A stretch of 64,000 nucleotides of DNA from Thuidium tamariscinum (Eukaryota; Streptophyta; Bryopsida; Hypnales; Thuidiaceae), in NCBI GenBank assembly GCA_947034885.2, contig OX344751.2, positions 16,058,001-16,122,000 on the forward strand. The letters are read 5' to 3'. The first letter of the stretch is position 1, and each line of letters starts with the position of its first letter. The translations under genes were made by a program, and so were the position numbers. Of the stretch, positions 48,890-59,441 are shown in pieces. Under the pieces are notes generated by a model. It was not told the origin of the DNA. It was given only the letters and a program-made list of their open reading frames with translations, and made no database searches.

Positions 48890-51316
48890 CTTTTTGAAAC
48901 CATGCAAATCATCTACTATAAAAAAAAGGTCCAAATGTATTCATTTAAGACCAAACTATTGTTGATGATCTCTCCTTTTTGCACAAAATTCTAAAGATGA
49001 ACAATTGTACTTTTGTCTTACACACAAGAATAAATTACTTAGTGTCCACAACATCCTTACAAGGTTAAATTTAGTTTGTTCCTCTTTGGGCTAATGTGGG
49101 ATTTTGTTCCCACATTCCACTAAAGGATAGAATTATCTCGAAAGTCACTTCATTTTTTTTACTTTCACCACTTAAATTAAGAACTACATATAAGGTGAAA
49201 CAACCTATCAACCATGCTTAGAATTGCTAGTTTGCCCTCATGTCATTGCTGAAATTTCTAAAACATGTATAAAGACAAGTGTGAAAAGACAGCAAGACAA
49301 GTGTGAAAAATAGCAAGAGCAATTGAAATTATGTTTTTTCAAGAAGGTATGAATTTGCTATGAATTTTTGAAGTGTTCTATCCAAAAGAGACTAGAGACT
49401 ACGCCAAATACCAACATGTAACTATATTCATAATGCTTACCTTACTCTTCTAAAACAATCACAATTATTTTTAATGTGGAAGGCTTTCAAAAGTCACTTC
49501 CTACTATGATTTACACTAAATTTACCCTAAAATACTTGGGTTTCCTAATGAGATCATTACTCATTTGGTTAACGTTAAGTAAGACATTGATAGCCATCTA
49601 AAATTTCATAATTTGAAAAAATCCATCATCAAGTCATTCCTTCGGTGTTTGTCATTGGTCATTGACCATGATGGGTTGCTCTATGTTATTAGCCTATTTA
49701 TTTCTCAACTTCTTCATATATGATGGTATAAGGCTATTTTATTTGTATGCATGTAGAGATGAATATTGATCAATTATAATACAAATCTTGACATGGTTGT
49801 AGCACATTATAATTGTCTACAAGTCTCTCAATATTGCAACTTCTCCTTGGTTGATTTTATTTGTAGCTTGTGGTTAAAAATGGGAAGGCTTATATGACCA
49901 AAATAGATCAAGTAGAATCTTTAGCTAAACAACTTAGAGTACTTGTATTTTGAAAAAAAAATTTGAAAAATTATAAAAACCTTCTGAATTGTGATTTTGC
50001 ACATAAGAAATTTTTTGTAGTGAAGAAACAAATGCTATAGATATGCATAATTGTTTATTAAGTGATTAAAAATGGATTGGCTATTATACTTCTAAATCAT
50101 TGTTAGCCATGGAAGAGTATGCATTCATGCAATGGCATTAGGATGAACATTTTCAATAGTGTAGTCCAAGAGTTACAACATATGAAGTGGATACATAAAA
50201 GAAATACATTCAAATATGTTGAATAAATAATTTTTGTTTGTTCATTACATAGAGGTAGAAAAATTCGATAAACTTGCAAAAGAAATTATGTTTAGATTCT
50301 TCACAAGCCCCTACGAACATTTTTTTCAAATGAAATATCCCCAAAAAATAAAGGGAATATTATATGTATTTCTTTTTTGGTGAATGAAATTGTAAAATTG
50401 TTGCAACATCTTTGGATAATATCACTATATTTTGGATACACAGTTTTAGAATTGCAAGTATGTTATATTTAATCTAAATATTGCATATTTTCTCATGTCT
50501 ATAGAGATAAATAGCTTCATCACTTGGATTAGGATTTCACTTCTTGCAATGCCTACAACAAATGAAATTAAAAAAATACCTTACTATCCTATTAGGCACT
50601 TATAGCTAGTAGGTCTTGTATTTTTATCTTTAGCAATTGAGACCTATTTCATTTGTGTCATATAGAATTCCCTTTCTATAAGTTATGGTTGCCAATATTC
50701 CCAATAAATTCAAAACTTGATTTATATCAACTATTTAGAAGCTCTTCAATAACAATGCCCTAAAGTATTAAAAATATTGTTCCCATATCTATAGAAGATT
50801 AAACAAATCAAATAGGAAAACTCAAGGAAAAAAGTAACGTATACCAAGAAAAAGAAAAATTCATCTTAAATTCATCATTTTGTTGAGCTATAACTAATTG
50901 GTTTATTCCTTCCTTTAAACAATGACAATGATATCATCATTTCCAATAAACAAATCTTAAATTTTTTTCTTTTAATTGAGTCAATATTTACTTGATACTA
51001 TTAGGTTTACTCTGTATACTCATTAATCATTATATTTATAAAATTTGGTGATGTTTATAATTAGTTCGAATCTTATTCAAATGAAGCAAACGAAGCAATG
51101 TTCATCAAGATATTTTAAATGAGTTATAATTACTTTAGGAGAGGGCTCATAAATTGTATAAGCTTTTGCACCTGTCTGCTAGGATACTTTGAAATGGATA
51201 GTTGATTGTGAGAAAATGAATTGTGGATTATATTAAAGCATGCTAGGATTTGTTTTTTACTAATTGAATGGATGGTTTCAGAGTTTCAATGGATTCATTC
51301 CTAACTAAGTGGATAG
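48890..51316. other. A+T-rich spacer, nothing recognised
   Basis: No open frame of note, no tandem unit and no inverted ends were found in this 2.4 kb. Confidence 0.35.
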
Positions 51317-52038
51317 GAGTGATTGCAAGAAACACTTGTCCTATTTTGTATCACACGTTGCATTCTGATTTGTTTTTTGGCCATAACTTTTGTGTTTTAG
51401 CTCCAACTGACTCAAGATTTGTAGGAAAGGTACTCATAACTATCACAAACCTTCTATAATTTTTTCATAATTTTCAAAAATAGTTTACTATCCAAAAATA
51501 GACCCCAATTGGATGTCACACTTGGCAGTTTAGGGGTTTTTAGTACCTGAGCTATACCTTTTTTTAATGATTTTAACATAAAATTTGGATGAAATGGTCT
51601 TCTAGTAGACTTCTAGCTTTCCAGGTAAGGATTTTTAAAAAAAGTTAATTTTGTGAGGTGTGGAGGTCTACAAAGTGAGCTCCCTTCTGCTTGTATTTTG
51701 AAACATATAAAATATTAGTTTGGTGGGTTTTTTTGTGAATGACCATCCCCATAAAGTTTTTGCAAATGTCCACTTTTTATTTTTTGAAAATATCTATTTT
51801 TACTATTTTCCCTAATTAAAACATGAAGGTATGTATTTTCTGGAGGTTTGGCACTTTTCAAGTTCTCCTTCTTAGAGAATTTTTCTATCCATTTCCTTCT
51901 GTGAAAACCTTCATCTTGGAGGTATATACACTATTCATATTTTTTAAATTTAAAAAATATTAATTTTCTAATTTTAAAGTGCTCCCGAAAAAATCAGCCA
52001 AATGCAACAAATAGGACAAGTGTTTCTTACAATCACCC
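51317..52038. mobile_element. Four-base-TSD MITE family, copy 4
   Basis: Starts GAGTGATTGCAAGAAACACT and ends AAGTGTTTCTTACAATCACCC. ATAG flanks both ends (51313-51316, 52039-52042). 722 bases. Very close to copy 2: both contain CCCCAATTGGATGTCACACT and TTCAAGTTCTCCT. No coding capacity. Confidence 0.9.
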
Positions 52039-52935
52039 ATAGTTAAAAAATCTGAAATAATTATTTATTCAAGCATTCATTTCAGATTTAGAAAGGGACG
52101 CATTTAGAAACAAATTCTATTATTTTTTACATGTTGCAATGTTAGTTTTTGAACCAAGGTAGGTTTCTTTTCAAACTGTGCATGTATAGGTTTGCAAGGC
52201 CTATTGATCACAAATAGGGCCCTGTGCTAGATTGTGATTGAAAATTCATAATTAACTCAATAATGCCTCAAAAAATATGAAATGACTTGTGTTAGATTCC
52301 TCATCTATTTTTCCTTGACTGAAAAATATGCTAAAAATATTCCCATCTCAGGAAATACATGAAAAAGGCAGGCCAGGTCTTAAATGAATGGTTTATGAGC
52401 CTCTTACCTTAACACGATTCAAGCATGAGTCAATTGGAGTAAGCTTCAAATTTTAAATTATAATAATTACACTAATTGCATTGTTTCACTAAAATTTCTT
52501 GTTCAAACTTCTTTCAATTGAGACTTAATTAAGGAGTCTAACTTGCTCAATTCTGTAAGGGCTGATCCTATTATTTTTAAGCTAAAAAAATGAATTTCAT
52601 GTATTTCTGTGCAAAAGATTGCTAATAACTATTTTGAATATTTTTTAAGCATTTTATCATTACTAGCAGTGATAGAATATGAATTTTTTGTAAAATGTTA
52701 AAATTGTAGATATTGAGAACTAATTATTTTGTGATTGTATTCCAAAATAATTGACTTAATTTTTCCTAAATGCTTGTTTTTACTCTCATATCACAAAATA
52801 ATACTCCAGGTATAAAATTATGTCAAAACGACTACATTTTGATTAAAAAAATTTGCTTATTTATTTATTCTTATTTATATGTAATTTATTACATTTACTT
52901 CAAGATTATTTAATTAATCATAGTTTTTTTAGCTG
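52039..52935. other. Spacer, nothing recognised
   Basis: A+T-rich without visible structure. Confidence 0.3.
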
Positions 52936-53463
52936 AACCCTAAGTGTCCAAGCAACCATTTTTTGGTTGTTGCTCGACTTCAAGCAAAATTTTTGGGTAG
53001 AAAAAAAAAAATTTTGAATTTTTTTTGAAAAATTATACTATCTTTAAACATTTACATTCAAAACTAAGATTGCTATGGTCAAATGATATTTATAGTAGAA
53101 ATAGGATAAAGTGTTTAGAATGGCCTTGTGTTGAAAAATTTACTTTGGGGGGAAAGTATTGTTTTTCTTGTTACTAAATCTTACGCATATTTTCACAAAT
53201 CAATGGAAACTATAATTTTGACTAATTCAACAAATTCAAATGCTAAAAACGAAAATTGTATTTTTGGTGAATTTTTGAAGTTATATCTCCAAAACTCATT
53301 TGAAGAGAATTTAAAAATATTTTTATAATTTTGATTATTTGGATACTTTCTAGCTTTTGTGCTTTATATTATCTTCTCTCATGTTGACTCCTAAAAAGTT
53401 AAAGGACTTATATTTTGTAAGACATTTATGTTTTGATCAAAACTTTTGGGCTTTTAGGAGTTA
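52936..53463. mobile_element. Module M, free copy
   Basis: GAACCCTAAGTGTCCAAGC at the left and GGGCTTTTAGGAGTTA at the right match the ends of the module nested in the CACTA element at 18449-19283. The shared middle includes TTGTATTTTTGGTGAATTTT. It lacks the internal 295-base duplication and any CACTA termini, so the module can exist outside that element. The TTAA flanks are decayed here. Confidence 0.6.
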
Positions 53464-55034
53464 GTGTCTATGATATAATTTATGTCAAACATACAATGTG
53501 ATGAAAAGAGGCAACACAGCTTGTTTGCAATTTCCTAGAATCCCCCTCCTCTCAGAAAATCAGGAGCCATTAGATTTGAAATCAAAAAAATCCCACCCCC
53601 CTCCATGAAAAATCAACAGTTGTCGGATACATATATTGAATATAGATATGGATATTGAGTATGGATACTAAGTATGGATACTGAATATAAATACTATATA
53701 TAATTATACAAATACAATTATAAAATATGAATACTAAATACAGATATCGAATATAGATATTGACACTGGATACGGATATGGGATATTGAATATGGATATA
53801 AATATGGATATTGAGTACAGATACTAAGTACTAATATTGAGTACAAATACTATATATAATTACAAGAATACAATTATAAAAAATGGATACTAAATATAGA
53901 TATTGAATACAGATATTGAAATTGGATATGGATACGGATATTAAATACGCATACAAATATGGTAATGCAAATGTGAGTGCCATTCTCTTATCCCATATTG
54001 ATTGTATGGAGGCCCACTTTTTCAAAATTATAAGAATGGGACTGAAAATTAAGAAAATTTTAATATTTAAATTTTAATATTGAATCGGATTGGGGTGTAT
54101 GTGTATTGGAAATAATTAAATTTTTAAATTTTTAAATTTTTTGAGCTCATTGTGACAGTTTTGTCACATACAATGACAATGATAATGAACTCAAAAGAGG
54201 TAGTCAGCCACTAAGTCTAATATATTTTGAGGCACTACTTATAGAAGCTTGATACTTTATGACACTTTTAATTTAAAATGTCTTCATAATGTGCAACCAA
54301 TATTCTATATTGACTATCATAGAGTAAATATAGCTTCATATTGTAGTAGGGTAGGAGGTCCATGAAGTATCCATGTAAGAGCTAAAACTAAATTTTTGGG
54401 AGGTGAAACTTCTTGATATAAAATTTCCTTGAAAGACAAAGGAAATTAGCATCTAATCTAAGTCATTTCATACTTTTTGGAGCTTTGTGGAATTAGTTAT
54501 GAATTTTGAAGTTGAAATGGCAAAGGGATCTAAAATTGCCCACCTCCTCAAAAACACATTGATTGTACATTCTTGTAAAGATGAAAAAAGTAACTTGTAC
54601 AAATGTTGTTTATTTGAAGAGGTGATTGGTTTTAATGCCCAAATTGTTTTGGAGCCTTCTACTTTATTAAATGTATACAAATGCAAAATCATATTCAATC
54701 TATATAAAAAGATGATTTCATTGGATTTAATATTGTGTACACATTTGATTTCCAAGGGATTAATGACATTTTATTTTATTTTGACACTTTCAGAAAGTGT
54801 ATTGAAAATAGTCTAATGCTTGTTGGTCAATGTCTAGGCTTGTCATCATCTTCACCTAGATCTAAGGTAGACCAACCCATCTATGCCATCTCCTTGGTTC
54901 TACCTATTTTCATCATCCTACTTTTGGCCCAATTTTGCTACGAAAGTCATCCAAATTCATTCAATTTCTTGACAAATTCAATGCATTAATTTCAACTTTG
55001 GTACCATCTTTGTCCTTGATTGGTGAATACCTTA
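53464..55034 (-). repeat. Dispersed repeat L-R, inverted copy, uninterrupted
   Basis: The complement of this block reads L (54953-55030) directly into R (54952 down to about 53464), with no E element between. The join is GAAATTGAATGAATTTGGATG, which is the pre-insertion form of the E target. It includes the degenerate GGATAC/GAATAT tract (53620-53960) and the GTGACAGTTTTGTCAC palindrome near 54155. It ends sharply at about 55034 where the LINE's G+C-richer 5' sequence starts. Confidence 0.85.
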
Positions 55035-55994
55035 AACACTGGGGGGTGCGGAGCGAAGCTGGAGCGGTGCGGAGCGAACAGCTTGACGATGGCGTCCAGT
55101 AACTGAATGCACCGCCCATGATGCTGTTGGACGGAGGCTGCAAACAACTTCGCATGCAGGAAAAACCACATTGCAAAAATCTAAGCAGATGATCTCCAGT
55201 TCAGTGTAAGACCTCCGTGCTATACTCAGATCCGAAATTTATGGATCTTGGGAGCTTCGATTCTGCATGAGGCGAAGTTTGGATCTTGCTCGAACTGAGC
55301 GGCTGGGGAGGCAAGGAGTCACATGCAGGTTGCGAACTTCCAAGTGATATTGATGACGGGCGAATATAGCAAGGCAGATCTAGACTTAACTGCAAGATCG
55401 ATCCTCCACGAAGCAGCATCATCGCGTCACCCTCCCTGTACCATGCAGCTGATGAAGGTTCCGTTCCAAGCAAGTTGCCACGCGCTCGTTGTTCTTCTTT
55501 TCTTAAACTATAACTGTTTTTCTCTTTTACCTGTCCCAACTAGCACACTACCAAAACACGCATGTTCCACGAGGTTGACACTTCCAGTTCACCACTCCGA
55601 GCCAGATCCAGTATGGAAATCTGGTAGTTATCGATTTGTTTCTCAAAAACAAAATCAACATGCCAAAACCAACGCACAAAGACAACACAACGCCTTGAAG
55701 TTACAAGTTACTAACCCTGCTCCCAAACCAGATCTCTTATGCGTCCCAAACACGAATCACACACGCTTCAGTCACCACGGAGTTAAGGCGCATCGCAAGA
55801 CAGATAGCACCACCTGCGACTTTCATCACCTTCGGGTCCATCGCAGACCAAGCTCACCAGAGCGGGGATCAGTGTGACGAGGAGCCGTGGAGATCTACCC
55901 GCAACCCCACTGAAGCCCCCACCGAAGCGGTGCTCTCCAACAGTGAAGCAGACAGCTCACCTCAACCGACGAGGAGATCTACCCTAGCGAAGCA

Positions 55995-56165
55995 GACAGC
56001 GATCTTCCACAGCGTGGCAGATCAGCAATCTTCAACACCGATCTTCCACAGCGAAGCAACGATCTTCCACAGCGAAGCAGCAATCTTCCACAGCGAAGCA
56101 GCGATCTTCCACAGCGAAACAACGATCTTCTACAGCAAAGCAGCAATCTTCTACAGCGATCTGCC
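55995..56165 (+). repeat. 21-base tandem repeat in the LINE 5' region
   Basis: About six to seven units of GATCTTCCACAGCGAAGCA plus two bases follow one another with few differences (AACGATCTTCCACAGCGAAG, AGCAATCTTCCACAGCGAAG). The period is 21, so all units keep one reading frame (IFHSEAA repeated). This may be a promoter-type repeat of the LINE, or coding by chance. Confidence 0.8.
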
Positions 56166-57267
56166 AGAGAGAGCTTCCACAAGAATCCTAAACGGCGAAG
56201 TAGACAGCGCAGCTGATCAACCCCACCCCAATCGACCCCACCGAGATCGACCTCACAAACTCAAAGATTCACGTAGAACAAGGCCATCAACGCAAAGTTC
56301 AACCCGACCGTAGATCAACCGCACCAAAGCTTACATCGACCTCACAGAAGCAGATCAAGGAGATCGACCTCACCAAAGCAAAGACTGACCGTCACACATC
56401 TACCCCATCGAAGTAGAGATCAACCTCACCAAGCTACAGATCGACCGCACCAAACCGCAGACCAACCTTACCTCCATCGCAAGCAGATCGACCAGCTCGC
56501 CCAGATTCACCGAAATCCGCCCAACTCACCGTATCTCGCCCGGCTCACTAGAACTTGCTCACCTCACCGAAAGTCGCCCAGCTCAATCGCGTCATCAAGA
56601 CTTACTTGAATTCCACAGGAACTTGCCCAGTTCAATCGAAACTGTATGAAGACCAAGCCTCAAGACAAGTTGGTGGATTCCAGACGGAGTGTGAAAGACA
56701 GTAGGCTGCGCCCAACGCCCAAGGTCCCAGCTACTTCAAAACGACAGTCATCCCGTAGCATACAGACTACAGGCTCTTCAAGCAAAACACAACACGCCAT
56801 CCGCCCAAGTGTAGCTGCGGAAGAAGAATTTCGAATCCAAAGGCGCCACACCATGTCCACCCCTCCATTTCCAGATTCACAGACGAAACAACCTCAGACC
56901 AGAGGTATGCTTCTATACTTCTACCTCCCTTATTGTACTCTTTTGTATGGAAACATCTATTTGGACACCTTTTCTTTATACGTATATTGCAATTCCATTC
57001 AAGCCCGGGAGTCTACTGCTACCGAGAGGGTTCTTACAATATACTTCAAACAAATCGCAATCCATATCAAACCCATTGCAATACATAGAAACTATCATTG
57101 CAATACATACACTTTACAACACACTCGTTCAAACATAGACCAAACTCTTAAAATTCCAATCTTTCTCCAAAATATGGACCCTCTCTACTCTAAACAATCT
57201 CAAAATATTATATTCTATCCAAAACAAAAGTGTATACATACATACCTTAACACAGTAGAAGAAATTT

Positions 57268-57538
57268 GAGGGCATTAGGAGACTGCGGGTTCCCGGACTG
57301 CGGGAACGCAGTTTCGGCCCTGTGAACCCGAATCCTACGTGGTCGGGACACTGCCACTTAATATTTTTTTTTTTTTTTCAAAATTTTTTTTTTGGACTTA
57401 TTTTCATATTTCAGGACCAAAAAAAAAAAAAAAAAATTTTTTTTTTTTTTTTTTTTCCCATAAAAATCGGCCTGACGAGGATCTGCGGCATTGGGAGCCG
57501 TTTCGGGAACAGACCCGAAATAGTCTCCTAATGCCCTC
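57268..57538. mobile_element. MITE in the LINE 5' region, with poly-T/poly-A core
   Basis: Starts GAGGGCATTAGGAGACT and ends AGTCTCCTAATGCCCTC, a perfect 17-base inverted repeat that extends imperfectly into the flanks (AAATTTGAGGG against AAATCTGAGGG). Inside are G+C-rich arms (CGGGTTCCCGGACTGCGGGA, TTTCGGGAACAGACCCGAAA) around long T, A and T runs (57363-57456). No clear target duplication. It lies between the 5' region and ORF1. Confidence 0.7.
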
Positions 57539-57618
57539 AGATTTCATCTAATGTTTTTCAAAGCACACTAGTTTTGCACTTTTGGCCTAAAAATCGGATC
57601 CAATTTTACGCAGGTACA

Positions 57619-59298
57619 ATGTCAGACCCTCCACAAAGCAACAAAGTTCGGAGACATATGGCTTACTCAAATGATATTGAAATGGAAGATGCGGTTGGTT
57701 CACAAAAGCGCATGACATCAGAAGCTGAAGCATCCACACAGAAGAAATCGAAAGGCACCGTTACAACCTTGGCACTACTCAGTGAACCAGTACCTTACGA
57801 ATTTTGGTATGGGTTTCCCACTATGGAAACCCTTGCCTATGAAGCCAGTATGCCGCCATTCACTAATAAAGCATCAGTAGCAGAGCTCATTACTCAAGGA
57901 TACAATCCACGTGAAGCAGAAGACCTCACAAAAGCCCGTATGTCATTTCCTCGCGTGCAACAAAAGTTGTGGCCTACATCAAGACCCGACAATATTGCAG
58001 GCCAACACTTCAACCTGACTCAAATTCCCTTTGATGTCGAGGTAAACATGCACACCCAACTCGCTCTTGATTACCACATTCTCTTACATTTCGAAAAACC
58101 TTTGTCCCCATTGACCCAAAAACAAGCCATGGGAAAGATTTTGGGGCGTTTCCAAGAGATGAACATACAGTTAGGGGATAGCATTGCTGACCCCATAGCA
58201 ATCCTATGTCATGGAGCCAAAAACTCCAAAGTCTGGTCAGGCATGGCTAGAATTCACCTTCAAAATCCAGAAACTGATGGTATAGCTTTACTCCGTGGTA
58301 CTAGAGTGTTTGCTATTCCTCTAGATGATGACATACTCACTATAGCCAAAGTCTCCAAATCATTTGATCCTATTACCTCTAGCACCCTACTCTCTATCAA
58401 GATTAATAGTGAGACCATCCGGAACATGGAACCCCACCACCTTTTCAAATAGACACTCGAAGAGAGTTTCCATAGGGGCTTTGAATTTGAGCTAACACAG
58501 GTTCAAAAACCTACCGCTGAACCTTATGGTTGGCTGACAACAACATCACCTGAACAACTGGCAAAAATCAAGCAGCAACGAATTGCAGTATTAGGAGAAC
58601 TTCTACAACCAGTTAACCGAGACTTGAATCAATTGACTCGTGAGGAGGTGAACAAGAGAAATTGCCTAGTACTCATTGTCAAAGGCATCAACCTCACCAA
58701 ATCCATTACTGAAGTAACCCAGGGATTTCACGACCACTTTGGAGCCAAAAATGTCAAATCCATCTTCTTTCCACAGTTTAAAGGAGATGCTCATAGTGGT
58801 GTTGCCAATATCGAATGTCTCAACGCCGCAGTCTACAAGCAACATGTGAAGAAATCAATACGCCTTCAGCACAAATGGGTGGAGTTTCAGCCCCATCCTA
58901 ACTCTCTAGATGGGACTGCCAAACCCACTGATGAAACCCTACAGAAATGGGGCCTCTTGGACATCAACACTGCTTTAGCTGGTACAGTTGAAGCAATGCA
59001 AAACACAGCATCATCCTCTGCCCCAAAACAATCATTACAGAAAGAAGAACTATCAGCATTGATAGGAGAGGCGGTTTCCAAAGAAAATTTGAAGCTGCGT
59101 ATGGAATTTAAGTCAAACATGAGCCAAATGAAAGAAGAACTAACAATAGAGGCACAAAGTTATGCAGACAAGGTAGATCAGGAGCTCAGAGGTAACCTGA
59201 CAAACCTAGAAACCATCCTAGCTCAGAGCATGCAGATGCTTAAAGGCTTGACTCGTTCAGCCATTAAAGCCCCCGAACCCTCCTCACCGCCAAACTAG
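57619..59298 (+). pseudogene. LINE ORF1 (RRM-like and coiled-coil RNA-binding protein), one in-frame stop
   Basis: From ATG 57619 (MSDPPQSNKVRRH) the frame runs 559 codons to TAG 59298, broken once by TAG at 58450-58452 after MEPHHLFK and continuing in the same frame with TLEESFHRGFEFEL. The N-terminal part (about 1-270) is unrecognised. The middle (about 345-430) looks like an RNA recognition motif: NCLVLIVKGINLTKS as the first strand and GVANIECLNAAVYKQHVKK as the RNP-bearing part. The C-terminal part (about 470-545) is a coiled coil rich in E, K, L and Q. Such proteins coat LINE RNA and form trimers. The stop is one C-to-T change from CAG, consistent with decay of methylated cytosine. Codon use is balanced, unlike ORF2. 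Confidence 0.78.
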
Positions 59299-59441
59299 TC
59301 CAGTTTTACAACGCCATCACCCAAAAACAGAGTGCTATAGTCATATACCTTAGTATTACATCACCCATTATTTGCTTTACACTACTGTACACTACCACTT
59401 GGTGGCAATATTATATATATACTTTGCTTTTGCTTCTCTTC

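Noticed and set aside
55201-56313. Open frames 55323-55877, 55930-56313 (plus) and 55201-55539 (minus) as host genes
   Set aside because: No recognisable domain; composition and orientation fit the LINE 5' region, and the 21-base repeat explains the second frame.
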